From Roseateles saccharophilus (lineage in GTDB: Bacteria; Pseudomonadota; Gammaproteobacteria; Burkholderiales; Burkholderiaceae_C): DNA of 64,000 nt. The DNA lies in contig NZ_SMBU01000006.1 of the NCBI RefSeq assembly GCF_004342485.1, forward strand, positions 62,001 through 126,000. The letters run 5' to 3'. The notes under the pieces are model-generated. The model saw nothing but the letters and a program-made list of their open reading frames with translations. It made no database searches and was not told the origin of the DNA. The translations under genes were made by a program, and so were the position numbers. Shown here piece by piece: positions 1 through 8,589 of this stretch; within the stretch, counting starts at the first letter, position 1, and every line of letters begins with the position of its first letter.

Positions 1-369
1 TGGATCACGCGCGGCGGCCTGGCCTATCTGCTGATCCTGGCCCTGGCCGTGCTGTGCTTCTGCGGCGTCGGCTTCTGGGTGCTGGAGCCGAGCGTCAAGT
101 CCCTCGGCGATGGCCTGTGGCTCGCGTTCACGACGGCCGCCACCGTCGGCTACGGCGACGTCGTGCCCACGACGCCGGCCGCCAAGATCTTTGCCGTGTT
201 CGTCGTGCTGCTCGGCTATGCCGTGCTGTCCCTCGTCACGGCGGCCATCGCGGCGATGTGGGTCGAGACCGCTGAGCGCCGCATCGAGCACGAGATCCTG
301 CGCGACCTGCACCGGCAGGTGCGAGCGCTGCGCGAGGAGATCGCCGCGATGCGCCGCGAACGCCGCTGA
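1..369 (+). CDS. Ion channel, potassium-channel type (3' part only)
   Basis: The reading frame is open from base 1, so the true start lies outside the window; 122 residues are visible. They contain a transmembrane segment (about residues 7-27), a pore loop with the potassium selectivity filter TVGYGD (residues 48-53) and a second transmembrane segment (about 62-84). A charged C-terminal helix rich in Arg and Glu (about 85-122) looks like a short coiled coil. This is the M1-pore-M2 plan of two-TM or voltage-gated-like potassium channels; upstream helices, if any, cannot be seen. The protein would conduct K+ across the inner membrane. The stop codon is followed at once by a GC-rich hairpin. Confidence 0.85.
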   Translation, partial: WITRGGLAYLLILALAVLCFCGVGFWVLEPSVKSLGDGLWLAFTTAATVGYGDVVPTTPAAKIFAVFVVLLGYAVLSLVTAAIAAMWVETAERRIEHEILRDLHRQVRALREEIAAMRRERR

Positions 370-378
370 ATTTGCCCC

Positions 379-408
379 CCCCGGCCCAGCGCGTAAGCTG
401 GTCCGGGG
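379..408. terminator. Hairpin between convergent genes, related to the window's repeat family
   Basis: Arms CCCCGG-C-CCAGC and GCTGG-T-CCGGGG enclose the loop GCGTAA. It lies ten bases after the channel stop codon and faces a minus-strand reading frame ending at 411, so it could terminate both. There is no T-tract. The inner stem with a GTA-containing loop matches the first hairpin of the repeats at 16966, 23767, 24649 and 63202. Confidence 0.5.
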
Positions 409-410
409 CT

Positions 411-557
411 TCACTGCAACGGGGCCTGCGCGCTGCCGGTCCAGCGCAGCAGCTGCATCAGCGACGGCGCCTGGGTCTTGCCCAGCAGGTGGCGCACATG
501 GCTGCGCAGCGTCGACAGCTGCAGGCACGGATGCCGCGCCGCATGCTCGACCGTCAT
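411..557 (-). pseudogene. Fragment of a LuxR-type HTH C-terminus
   Basis: This 48-codon frame starts two bases beyond the coaX stop. Its product contains [20 protein letters not shown] followed by QLLRW, which resembles the DNA-recognition helix and the end of LuxR/FixJ-type HTH domains (pattern S-T-L-R-x-H-V-x-x-L-L-x-K). No receiver domain or first HTH helices are present, because coaX occupies the DNA upstream. The simplest reading is the residual 3' end of a regulator. A short real gene, or chance similarity in GC-rich DNA, is also possible. Confidence 0.3.
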
Positions 558-559
558 GC

Positions 560-1324
560 TCAGCGCGGCGCCGCCTGCAGCGCCAGCAGGCCGTCGAAGA
601 TCAGGCCCTCGATGAGCTCGTGGGGCGCGTCCAGCGCCGGCGCCACCTTCCAGCCTGCGCCGCCCGTCATCAGCAGCAGCGGCGCGCGGCCCTCGCGCTG
701 GGTCAGCAGGCGGTGCATGCGCTCGATGGCGCCGGTGATGGCGAAGGTGCCGCCGGTCGTCAGCGCGTCGCTGGTGTTGGTGGGGAACTCGCGCACCTCG
801 CCGGTGGGCACGCGCAGGCCGGCCGTGCCGCCCTCAAGCGCGCGCAGCATGATGCCGTGGCCCGGCAGGATCAGGCCGCCGAGGAACTGCCCGTCGCTGG
901 AGAGGGCGTCCACCGTCACCGCGGTGCCGATCATCACGGTCAGCACCGGGCCGTCGAAGCCGCGTTTCTTCGCATGGGCATGGGCGCCGATGACGGCCAC
1001 CCAGCGGTCGGCGCCCAGGCGCGTGGGATGGTCGTAGCCGTTGCGCACGCCGGCGGCCTCGGCCGCGGGCACGACCCAGCGGGGGCTGAGGTCCCAGTGC
1101 TCCATCTGCTCCTCGACGCGGCGGCGCACCGCGTCGCCGGCCACGTTGCTGCCCAGGATGCGTGTCGGCGGGGCCAGTCCTTGCCAATCCTCGTCGGCCA
1201 GGCGGTCGATGTTTTCCAGGAAGACTGCGCCGTGCTGCAGCGGCGGGCTGCCGGGCTCGGCGTCGGTGGCATAGACGGCCCACTTCAGCCGGGTGTTGCC
1301 GATGTCGATGGCCAGAAAGCTCAT
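560..1324 (-). CDS. coaX: Type III pantothenate kinase
   Basis: A cytosolic enzyme of 254 residues that phosphorylates pantothenate with ATP, the first step of coenzyme A synthesis. The ASKHA-fold motifs of the type III class are visible: the N-terminal phosphate loop [11 protein letters not shown] (residues 5-15), [11 protein letters not shown] in the middle, [11 protein letters not shown], and a GGLILPG segment. The length fits the family (about 250). The frame stays open upstream into the chemoreceptor gene, but the [11 protein letters not shown] start fits the family N-terminus. In many Burkholderiales coaX follows birA; no birA is visible here. It is divergent from the chemoreceptor gene with 120 bases between. 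Confidence 0.93.
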   Translation of the reverse strand: MSFLAIDIGNTRLKWAVYATDAEPGSPPLQHGAVFLENIDRLADEDWQGLAPPTRILGSNVAGDAVRRRVEEQMEHWDLSPRWVVPAAEAAGVRNGYDHPTRLGADRWVAVIGAHAHAKKRGFDGPVLTVMIGTAVTVDALSSDGQFLGGLILPGHGIMLRALEGGTAGLRVPTGEVREFPTNTSDALTTGGTFAITGAIERMHRLLTQREGRAPLLLMTGGAGWKVAPALDAPHELIEGLIFDGLLALQAAPR

Positions 1325-1444
1325 GGTGGGCTGTGCCGTGAACGATGCCGCGAGCCTACCAGCAGGTTTTCGCTGTTCCGCCAGGGTTTCTGCTTCAATC
1401 GAACGCTGCCTGCGCCAGCGCAATACACAAACCAGGAGACTCCC

Positions 1445-2995
1445 ATGCTGCGTCGTCTGCGTATCCAGGCCCGTCTGTGGCTCGCCTTCGGCCTCATCCT
1501 CGCGATGACGGCGCTGCTGGTGATCGTGGGCGGCTTCGGGCTGAACGTGGCGCAGCAGGCCATCCACGGCATCACGCAGAAGCTCATCCCGGCCTCCAAT
1601 GTCACCGTTGCCGGGCGCGGCCATCTGCTGCAGAGCAAGACGGCCACGTCCACGCTGGTGGCCTCCATCTTCAACAAGGAAGGCACGGCCCGCGCCAGGA
1701 AGGAGTGGGACGCCGCCCAGGCGGGCCTGGACAAGGCCATGGACGACTTCGGCGCCATGACGGCCGAGGACAAGGGCCGCGAGTCGCTGGCCAAGTTCCG
1801 CAGCCTGATGGCCGACTACCGCAAGGCCGTCAGGCCCGTGGTGGACAAGCTCGTGGCCGACGGCTACCCCGACGCCCAGGCCGCCTTCGAGGACATGAAG
1901 GCCGCCGATGCCGCCTACGACCCGGCGCTGGCCATGCTCAATGGCATCGAGGGCGACCTGAAGAAGCGCGGCGACGAGGTCTTCACCAAGGTCGACGGCA
2001 TGATCAGCAGCGTCTTCGTCGGCTTCATCGTCGCCTTCGTCGTCTGCATGATCGTCGGCGGCACGCTGGCCGTGCGAATCTCGCGCTCCATCATCGGGCC
2101 GCTGGTGGCGGCCAAGGGCTTTGCCGAGCGCATGGCCGACGGCGACCTGTCGCGCGCCCCCGACGTGCACGGCAGCGACGAGTCCGCCGAGATGATGCAG
2201 GCGCTGGCCGCCATGCAGAAGTCGCTGTCCGAGATCGTCGGCCAGGTGCGCGAGTCGGCCGAGAGCATCCAGGTCGCGTCGGCCGAGGTGGCCACCGGCA
2301 ACATGGACCTGTCGCAGCGCACCGAGCAGACCGCCTCCAACCTGCAGCAGGCCGCCAGCTCGATGGCCGAGCTGACCGGCACCGTCGCGCAGAGCGCGGA
2401 CTCGGCCATGACGGCCAAGCAACTGGCCGGCGCCGCCGCCGAGACGGCCGGCCGCGGCGGCGAGGTGGTGTCGCGCGTCGTCAGCACCATGGGCGAGATC
2501 AACGCGGCCAGCCGCAAGATCTCAGACATCATCGGCACCATCGACGGCATCGCTTTCCAGACCAACATCCTGGCGCTGAACGCCGCAGTGGAGGCGGCAA
2601 GGGCCGGCGAGCAGGGCCGCGGTTTCGCGGTGGTGGCCGGCGAGGTGCGCCTGCTGGCCCAGCGCAGCGCCGAGGCGGCGCGCGAGATCAAGGCGCTGAT
2701 CGGCGCCAGCGTCGAGAGCGTGGAGGCCGGCACCAGCCTCGTCAACGACGCCGGCACGACGATGACCGACATCGTCGGCTCCGTGCAGCGCGTCTCCGAC
2801 ATCATCGGCGAGATCAGCGCGGCATCGTCCGAGCAGAGCACCGGGCTGCGCCATGTCAACGGCACCGTGACCCAGCTGGACCAGGTGACCCAGCAGAACG
2901 CCGCGCTGGTGGAGGAATCCGCCGCGGCGGCTCAGTCGCTGAAGGAGCAGGCGGTGCGGCTGGCGGGGTTGGTGAGCAGCTTCAAGCTGAGCTGA
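1445..2995 (+). CDS. Methyl-accepting chemotaxis protein with 4-helix-bundle sensor
   Basis: A 516-residue inner-membrane chemoreceptor. TM1 spans about residues 11-31. A helical periplasmic ligand domain of the 4HB_MCP type follows (about 33-185), then TM2 (about 187-209), a HAMP domain and the long cytoplasmic signalling coiled coil. The CheA/CheW-contacting tip is well conserved ([20 protein letters not shown]). The start is set by AGGAGA eight bases upstream; the frame is open far upstream but without family sequence. No C-terminal CheR-tethering pentapeptide is seen. No che genes lie nearby, so this is an orphan receptor; its ligand cannot be predicted. A perfect hairpin follows the stop. 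Confidence 0.93.
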   Translation: MLRRLRIQARLWLAFGLILAMTALLVIVGGFGLNVAQQAIHGITQKLIPASNVTVAGRGHLLQSKTATSTLVASIFNKEGTARARKEWDAAQAGLDKAMDDFGAMTAEDKGRESLAKFRSLMADYRKAVRPVVDKLVADGYPDAQAAFEDMKAADAAYDPALAMLNGIEGDLKKRGDEVFTKVDGMISSVFVGFIVAFVVCMIVGGTLAVRISRSIIGPLVAAKGFAERMADGDLSRAPDVHGSDESAEMMQALAAMQKSLSEIVGQVRESAESIQVASAEVATGNMDLSQRTEQTASNLQQAASSMAELTGTVAQSADSAMTAKQLAGAAAETAGRGGEVVSRVVSTMGEINAASRKISDIIGTIDGIAFQTNILALNAAVEAARAGEQGRGFAVVAGEVRLLAQRSAEAAREIKALIGASVESVEAGTSLVNDAGTTMTDIVGSVQRVSDIIGEISAASSEQSTGLRHVNGTVTQLDQVTQQNAALVEESAAAAQSLKEQAVRLAGLVSSFKLS

Positions 2996-3003
2996 CGCGG
3001 CGG

Positions 3004-3029
3004 CCGGCAGGCCTGAGCAGGCCTGCCGG
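3004..3029 (+). terminator. Perfect 11-bp hairpin after the chemoreceptor gene
   Basis: Arms CCGGCAGGCCT and AGGCCTGCCGG pair perfectly around the loop GAGC, starting eight bases after the stop codon. There is no T-run, as is common for GC-rich hosts, so it may act as a weak intrinsic terminator or a 3'-end stabiliser. The following 270 bases, to 3296, hold no supported gene and are less GC-rich. Confidence 0.55.
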
Positions 3030-3296
3030 AGTGGATCCGCCTTGTCGCGATCAGGCATGGTGCGTAGTGAGGCCCATTGGAGGGGCATGTCGCGCGGGTC
3101 GAGGCCTTAGCGGGCCGCCGTAATTGGCCGCTGACGGCGCCATGAGCAGTCTGTCGCGGCTGGCAGCTTTGGGGTAGGCTGCATAGGGACCGAGTCGGCG
3201 TCGACCTGCTATGGGTTTGGATGTCTCCAAGTTGCTGCCTAGACCAATGCCAAAAAAAACGGCCATCGGCGTTCTGCGATCTCTATCAATCGGTGG

Positions 3297-3731
3297 ATGC
3301 TGACGAGAGTCGTAGCCGTTTTTTTAGCTGTCTGTCTCGCGCCAGCCGACGTCCTTTCGATGGATGGCGACTTCTCTGAGCCGGCATCTCTGGGACTCGT
3401 CCTTGCGATTGTTGCATTTGGCTTCCTTGGCGTGTGCTTTCTTGCAAGCACGTGGCCGTTCAATGCGCGAGTTGAGGAAGTCGAGCCGCACCCGTGGATG
3501 AGCAATCCATTCAGATCGTCGCTGCAGTTTCTTCACTTCTCCGCCGTAATCCTGTTCGCTACAGGCATCTCAGCGTTGCTCGTTGGACTCTTTAGAGTCC
3601 CAAAGAGTTGGGCCGGCGAATTACCACTGCTGTTTGGCGTTGGCTTATGGATCGGCGTCCGCTACTGCAGCCCAAAACACCCGTCTGGTGCCGTTGAATC
3701 AGAGGGCGGTGTTGACCGAGCTGCAGACTAG
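3297..3731 (+). CDS. Hypothetical membrane protein, family not recognised
   Basis: The product is 144 residues. An N-terminal hydrophobic segment (about 4-20, signal-like), then hydrophobic stretches at about 32-50, 77-98 and 106-123, suggest three or four membrane spans. A hydrophilic loop rich in Glu and Pro follows the second. Base composition is clearly less GC-rich than the neighbours and codon choice is looser, suggesting recent acquisition or weak selection. No convincing ribosome-binding site precedes the ATG. It stands alone between a chemoreceptor and the nitrate operon, directly followed by an inverted pair of REP-like repeats. I do not recognise a family and propose no function. 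Confidence 0.5.
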   Translation: MLTRVVAVFLAVCLAPADVLSMDGDFSEPASLGLVLAIVAFGFLGVCFLASTWPFNARVEEVEPHPWMSNPFRSSLQFLHFSAVILFATGISALLVGLFRVPKSWAGELPLLFGVGLWIGVRYCSPKHPSGAVESEGGVDRAAD

Positions 3732-3817
3732 AGGTTGTGCGCAACCATCCTTTGCGGGCACTCTTGCACGGCTCAGCTATCGGGTCTCCGGCGGCGAATT
3801 CGGAAAAGCGTAGCTCG

Positions 3818-3896
3818 GTAGGCTGGCGTGAGCATCGCGAACCCCAGCGTCTGCTCAACGGATCCGTTGGGGTTCACTTCGTTCACCCCAACCTAC
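3818..3896. repeat. Inverted pair of GTAG-type REP elements
   Basis: Bases 3818-3848 begin GTAGG and form a stem-loop ending CCCCAGC. Bases 3866-3896 are an imperfect copy of the same 31-base unit in the opposite orientation, ending CCTAC. Both carry the 5' GTAG tetranucleotide and a bulged palindrome, as described for REP sequences mobilised by REP-associated tyrosine transposases (RAYTs). No RAYT gene is in the window. The pair sits just beyond the 3' end of cobA. Confidence 0.65.
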
Positions 3897-3917
3897 GAAC
3901 TGACCTGATCAGGCGCC

Positions 3918-4670
3918 TCAGCCCACCTGTTGCACATCCAGCGGCAAGCTGGCGAGTGCCGCCATGGCGGCCACTTCGCCGATCACCAGCAGGGCCGGGC
4001 TCTTCAGCCCTTCGCGCTTGATGCAGTCGGGCAGTCCGGCCAGCGTCGTCACCGCATGCCGCTGCCGGGCCGTGTGCGCGGCGCTGACGATGGCTGCGGG
4101 CAGGTCGGCGCGCAGGCCGGCGGCCAGCAGGGCCTGCGTGATGTCGGCCGCGCGGGCCACGCCCATGTAGATCACGAGGGTGAGGCCGGTGCGGGCCAGC
4201 GCGGCCCAGTCGGGTTCGGCGCGGCCTTCGCCGGGGTGGCCGGTCACGAGGATGACGCCGGGCGACGCGCGCCGGTCCGTCACCGGGATGCCCACGGCCG
4301 CCGGGCCGGCGATGCCGCTGGTCAGGCCCGACACGACCTCGACCTCGAGGCCGGCCTCGCGCAGCGCATCGACCTCCTCGCCGCCGCGGCCGAAGACGAA
4401 GGGGTCGCCGCCCTTCAATCGCACGACGCGGTGGCCGGCGCGGGCTTCCTTGATCATCAGCGCGTGGATGAAGTGCTGGTCGGTGCTGATGCAGCCGCCG
4501 CGCTTGCCGACGCGCAGCAGCCGGCCCTTGACGAGGGCCAGCACGCGCGGGTCGATCAGGTCGTCGGCCAGCACGACGTCGGCGGCCGCTATGCGCTTGA
4601 GCGCGCGGACGGTCAGCAGTTCCGGGTCGCCGGGGCCGGCGCCGACAAGAGAGACGACTTGTGTGCTCAT
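3918..4670 (-). CDS. cobA: Uroporphyrinogen-III C-methyltransferase (SUMT)
   Basis: The enzyme transfers two methyl groups from S-adenosylmethionine to uroporphyrinogen III, giving precorrin-2, the entry to siroheme (and cobalamin). It is 250 residues, the usual size of stand-alone SUMT. Motifs visible are the N-terminal VGAGPGDPELLTVRAL and the SAM-binding RLKGGDPFVFGRGGEE around residues 84-99. It is the last gene of the nitrate-assimilation operon; its ATG overlaps the nasA stop by four bases (ATGA), so the two are probably translationally coupled. The role here is clear: NirB needs siroheme. The oxidation and ferrochelation steps (CysG N-domain functions) are not encoded in the window. 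Confidence 0.95.
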   Translation of the reverse strand: MSTQVVSLVGAGPGDPELLTVRALKRIAAADVVLADDLIDPRVLALVKGRLLRVGKRGGCISTDQHFIHALMIKEARAGHRVVRLKGGDPFVFGRGGEEVDALREAGLEVEVVSGLTSGIAGPAAVGIPVTDRRASPGVILVTGHPGEGRAEPDWAALARTGLTLVIYMGVARAADITQALLAAGLRADLPAAIVSAAHTARQRHAVTTLAGLPDCIKREGLKSPALLVIGEVAAMAALASLPLDVQQVG

Positions 4671-7408
4671 GCGGTTGCCTCTTCAGGAGTGGTGGCGACC
4701 AGGCGGCGCAGCGCGGGCAGGCAGGAACCGCATTGCGTGCCGCAGCGCTTCTCGGCCTGCAGCTGGGCCAGGCGTTCGGCGGGGCTGCCGCTGCAGCGGG
4801 CCAGGCTCAGACGGATGACGTCCTCGCGCACGTCGAAGCAGTTGCAGACCTGGGGGCTGGCGGGCGCCATGCTCGTGGGCGGCGCGCCGGGCGACAGCAG
4901 CCAGCGGCCGACGCTGGCGGCCGCCGTGCGCTCGCGCCACAGGTCGACGAGCCAGGCGCCCTCGTCGTGCTGGCCGACGCGCAGCAGGGCCTGCAGCGGC
5001 GCGGTCTGCAGGTCGTCGTCGTCGAGATTGAGCAGGCGCAGGCGCCCGCGCTGGGCGTCGGCATACCGCAGCACTGCCGTGCCATCCAGGCCGAGCGCGG
5101 TGGCGAGTTCGTCGATCAGCTCGGGCGCGGGCGCCTCGACGCAGGCTGCCTCGAAGCACCAGCCGACCCGGGCGCCCCGCGACGGCTCGGGCAGGCAGTG
5201 CGCGTAGTCGAAGCGCGGCATCAGCGCGCGCAACTGCTCGCGCAGGGCAGCGCCGTCCTCGGGCGCCACCCAGGCGCAGGCGCTCAGGCGCCAGGGCAGG
5301 GCAGCGGGCTCGATGGCGACGGCGCTGAACTTCAGCTCGGGCTGCCTGGAGTCGGGGCAGAAGGCGCCGTGGGTGACGGCGTTGACGCCGTCCTGGGCGC
5401 CGATGAACTCCTCGCCCCAGTGCATCGCGATGTCGGCGCCGGCCGGCGGCACATTGGCGTCCAGCCTGAGTGGCAGCACCAGCTCGCCGCGGCGCGAGCG
5501 CACGGTGACGAGCTCGCCCTCGGCCAGCTTGCGCCGTGCGGCGTCGGCCGGGTGCAGGCGCACGGCCGGCCGGCCCTCGTGCGCGAACAGGCCCGGCACG
5601 CTGCCGCTGCGGCTCATGCCATGCCACTGGTCGCGCATGCGGCCCGTCGTCAGCTCGAAGGGCAGCCTGGGGCCGGGGGCCTCGGCCGGCGGCAGATAGG
5701 CCTTGGCGACGAAGCGCGCGCGGCCGTCGGCTGTGGCGAAGCGGCCATCGGTGTAGAGGCGCGGCGTGCCGGCCGTCACATAGGGCCATTGCTGCGGGCC
5801 ATCGGCGTCCAGCGTGGCCCAGGAGAGGCCGCTGATGTCGAGGTCGCGGCCGCGGGTGGCGGCGCGGTGCTCCAGCCACAGGTCTTCTGCGCTCGTCGCG
5901 TTGAGGCGTGGCGCGCGGCCCAGGCCGGCGTCGATGAGCGCGGCGATGTCGTGCGCGATGCGCCAGTCGGCACGCGCCTCGCCGGGCGGCGGCACGGCCG
6001 GGCGCACGCGGCTGATGCGGCGCTCGCTGTTCGTCACCGTGCCCTCCTTCTCGCCCCAGGTCGCGGCGGGCAGCAGGTAGTCGGCATAGCGGGCCGTGGC
6101 CGTGTGGGCGAAGGCCTCCTGAAGGATGACGAGCTCGCAGCGCTCCAGCGCACGGCGCACGACGGCCTGGTCCGGCATGGACTGGGCCGGGTTGGTGCAG
6201 GCAATCCACAGCGCCCGGATCTCGCCGCGCGCGGCGGCCTCGAACATCTCGACGGCGGTGTGGCCGGGCTGGCCCGGTAGGTCGGGCACGTTCCACAGCG
6301 TGGCCATGTCGGCCCAGTCCTCGGCCTTGCCCGGATCGCGGTGGCCGGGCAGCAGTGTCGCCATGCCGCCGCTCTCGCGGCCGCCCATCGCGTTGGGCTG
6401 GCCGGTCAGCGAGAACGGCCCGGCGCCGGGCTTGGCGATCTGGCCGGTGGCCAGGTGCAGGTTGATCAGGGCCGTGTTCTTGGCCGTGCCGGCGCTGCTC
6501 TGGTTGAGCCCTTGGCAGTAGAGGCTGAGGCTGGCGGGCGAGGTGGCGAACCATTCGGCGGCCTGCCAGATGTCGGCCTCGTTCAGGCCGCAGACCTGGG
6601 CGGTGCGCGCGGGCGTCCAGTCGCGCACCAGGGCCTTCAGCGTGTCGAAGCCTGCGGTGTGCGCGGCGATGAAATCGTCCGCCGTCCAGCCCTGCCAGAT
6701 GACGGCGTGCAGCAGGCCGTGGCACAGGGCCACGTCTGTGCCGGGGCGCAGTTGCAGGTGCAGGTCGGCCAGTTCGGCCGTCTCGGTGCGGCGCGGGTCG
6801 ATGACGATGAGCTTGTGGCCGGGCTTGTTCGCGCGCGCCGCCTCGAGGCGGCGGAACAGGATGGGATGGGCCCAGGCCGGGTTGGCGCCGCTGATCAGCA
6901 CGCAGTCGGCCAGCTCGATGTCCTCGTAGCTGCAGGGCGGCGCGTCGGCGCCAAGGGTCTGCTTGTAGCCGACGACGGCCGAGCTCATGCACAGCCGCGA
7001 GTTGGAGTCGATGTGGGGCGTGCCGATGACGGCGCGGGCCAGCTTGTTGAAGGCGTGATAGTCCTCGGTCAGCAGCTGGCCGGAGATGTAGATGCCGATG
7101 GAATCGGGGCCGTGGGCGGCGCGGATGGCCAGCAGCCGCTCGGCGATCTCGCGGTTGGCCTGCTCCCAGCCCAGGGCCGCGGGCCGGGCGCCGCGGGTCG
7201 CGCGTTTCATCGGCTGGTGCAGGCGCTGGTGCCGGATGACGACGGGCGTGGCCGTCAGGTGCAGGTTGCTGCCCTTGGTGCACAGGCGCCCGAAGTTGGC
7301 CGGGTGACCCGGGTCGCCGCGCACGCCGGTGATCTGCGCTCCGTCATGCTCGATGACGACACCGCAGCCGACGCCGCAGTAGGGGCAGGTGGATTTCGTC
7401 TCAGCCAT
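4667..7408 (-). CDS. nasA: Assimilatory nitrate reductase, molybdopterin catalytic subunit
   Basis: A cytoplasmic enzyme reducing nitrate to nitrite. It is 913 residues. An N-terminal [4Fe-4S] site uses Cys8, Cys11, Cys15 and Cys43. Molybdopterin oxidoreductase domains and a C-terminal dinucleotide-binding domain (region with LPFELTTGRMRDQWH) follow. A BFD-like [2Fe-2S] domain with CNCFDVREDV and CGTQCGSCLPAL ends the protein, as in Klebsiella-type NasA. The start was chosen at MAETKSTCPYC; the frame is open upstream only because of the high GC content. TGATG overlaps the nirD stop by one base, and the 3' end overlaps cobA by four, so it belongs to the nirB operon. Confidence 0.95.
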   Translation of the reverse strand: MAETKSTCPYCGVGCGVVIEHDGAQITGVRGDPGHPANFGRLCTKGSNLHLTATPVVIRHQRLHQPMKRATRGARPAALGWEQANREIAERLLAIRAAHGPDSIGIYISGQLLTEDYHAFNKLARAVIGTPHIDSNSRLCMSSAVVGYKQTLGADAPPCSYEDIELADCVLISGANPAWAHPILFRRLEAARANKPGHKLIVIDPRRTETAELADLHLQLRPGTDVALCHGLLHAVIWQGWTADDFIAAHTAGFDTLKALVRDWTPARTAQVCGLNEADIWQAAEWFATSPASLSLYCQGLNQSSAGTAKNTALINLHLATGQIAKPGAGPFSLTGQPNAMGGRESGGMATLLPGHRDPGKAEDWADMATLWNVPDLPGQPGHTAVEMFEAAARGEIRALWIACTNPAQSMPDQAVVRRALERCELVILQEAFAHTATARYADYLLPAATWGEKEGTVTNSERRISRVRPAVPPPGEARADWRIAHDIAALIDAGLGRAPRLNATSAEDLWLEHRAATRGRDLDISGLSWATLDADGPQQWPYVTAGTPRLYTDGRFATADGRARFVAKAYLPPAEAPGPRLPFELTTGRMRDQWHGMSRSGSVPGLFAHEGRPAVRLHPADAARRKLAEGELVTVRSRRGELVLPLRLDANVPPAGADIAMHWGEEFIGAQDGVNAVTHGAFCPDSRQPELKFSAVAIEPAALPWRLSACAWVAPEDGAALREQLRALMPRFDYAHCLPEPSRGARVGWCFEAACVEAPAPELIDELATALGLDGTAVLRYADAQRGRLRLLNLDDDDLQTAPLQALLRVGQHDEGAWLVDLWRERTAAASVGRWLLSPGAPPTSMAPASPQVCNCFDVREDVIRLSLARCSGSPAERLAQLQAEKRCGTQCGSCLPALRRLVATTPEEATA

Positions 7409-7800
7409 CACGCCGCCGCAATCGGAATCTTCGGCCCGGCCACGGGCGCCGCCAAGTCCAGCGCCAGCGTGTCCAGCTCGCTTTGCAGCAGATAGACCGC
7501 ATCGCCGTCCAGCTTCACCTGGAAGGCCTGGGTGCAGCCCACGTCGGGCTCCCTGGCACAGCCGTCGTCCAGGGCGATGGTCCAGTTGTGCAGCGGGCAG
7601 GCCACGCTCCTGCCGAAGACTAGCCCCATGCTCAGCGGGCCGCCCTTGTGCGGGCAGCGGTCCAGCAGCGCGAAGACCTCGTCGGCGGCGTTGCGAAACA
7701 GGGCCACGTCCATGCCGGCCGGACGCTGCACGCGGCGCGAGCCCAGCACGGGGATGTCCTGCAGGCTGCAGATGCGGGTCCAGTCGTTCATCGTCGTCAT
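7408..7800 (-). CDS. nirD: Nitrite reductase small subunit, Rieske type
   Basis: The small partner of NirB in NAD(P)H-dependent reduction of nitrite to ammonium. It is 130 residues with a Rieske fold that here keeps the [2Fe-2S] ligands: Cys49-x-His51 in CPHKGGPLS and Cys68-x2-His71 in CPLHNW. Some enterobacterial NirD proteins have lost these ligands, so this one probably carries a cluster. A second ATG lies nine bases downstream (MNDW), so the first three residues are uncertain. It lies six bases after the PilJ-domain gene and one-base-overlapping before nasA, in the middle of the assimilation operon. Confidence 0.92.
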   Translation of the reverse strand: MTTMNDWTRICSLQDIPVLGSRRVQRPAGMDVALFRNAADEVFALLDRCPHKGGPLSMGLVFGRSVACPLHNWTIALDDGCAREPDVGCTQAFQVKLDGDAVYLLQSELDTLALDLAAPVAGPKIPIAAA

Positions 7801-7806
7801 CCCTCA

Positions 7807-8589
7807 TCAACCCACTTTGCGGGCGAACTGCCCGGTCACGGTCTCCATCACGGCGAGCAGGTTCTCGCTGGCGACGAAGACATCGTTGGCGGCCTGCGGG
7901 CCCTGGCTCTCGCCGGCCAGCGCGGCCTGCAGGAAGACCCATTGGTTGCGCGCCAGATCGAGGTTGGCGCGGATGGCCGGCGCGGCCTCGGCCGCGGCGG
8001 ACAGCGTCTCCAGCGCGACCTCGAACTCGGTGCGGGCGCGGCTCGTCTCGGTGGCGACCAGCTCGGGCCGCGCACCCTGCTGGCCGGCCAGGAAGTACAG
8101 GGCCAGGCGCTGCGACAGCATGCGCTGGCGGCCCGACAGGTTGACGAGGCGGGCCGAGGTCTCGCGCGAGCGTTCCTGCAGCTGGCCGGTGGCCATCTGC
8201 GCGATGCTGAGCATCTCGCCCGAGCATTGCAGCAGCTCGTCGACGCGCTCGCGCGATGGGGCGCGCTGCAGCAGCGCGCGGTAGTCGTCGAAGCGGTGCA
8301 GCATGGCCTTGTAGCTGCCGACGATCTCGGCCGTGGGCGCATAGGCGAGCAGCTCGCGGAGCTGGTGCTCGAAGCGGGACTCGCTGGCCTGCAGCACGGT
8401 GCGGGCGCGCTCGGCCAGCTCGGGGCGCAGCTGGCCCAGCCAGGCCTTGCCCATGCGCTGGCTCAGCATGCGCTGGGCGCCGGCCATGTCGATGGCCTCG
8501 CCGAGCTGGCTGATGCGGTCGCCCTGGGCGAGGGCCGGCAGGCTGGCGCAGGCGAGGCTGCCGAGCAGGGTTTGGCGGCGGTTCAGCAT
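7807..8589 (-). CDS. Exported PilJ-domain protein of the nitrate operon (putative nitrate/nitrite sensor)
   Basis: The product is 260 residues. The N-terminus MLNRRQTLLGSLACASLPAL followed by AQG is a signal peptide with twin arginines, so export (Sec or Tat) is likely. The rest is an all-helical PilJ-type domain with two repeats of the core motif: AGAQRMLSQR (residues 36-45) and LSGRQRMLSQR (151-161). This resembles the nitrate-binding P-box of NarX/NarQ (AGxLRMxSxRL). There is no transmembrane or signalling domain after it, so it is a free periplasmic or lipid-unanchored sensor domain. Its ATG overlaps the nirB stop (TGATG) and nirD follows after six bases. The same domain forms the C-terminus of the ANTAR regulator at 14586. 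Function is inferred, not shown. Confidence 0.75.
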   Translation of the reverse strand: MLNRRQTLLGSLACASLPALAQGDRISQLGEAIDMAGAQRMLSQRMGKAWLGQLRPELAERARTVLQASESRFEHQLRELLAYAPTAEIVGSYKAMLHRFDDYRALLQRAPSRERVDELLQCSGEMLSIAQMATGQLQERSRETSARLVNLSGRQRMLSQRLALYFLAGQQGARPELVATETSRARTEFEVALETLSAAAEAAPAIRANLDLARNQWVFLQAALAGESQGPQAANDVFVASENLLAVMETVTGQFARKVG

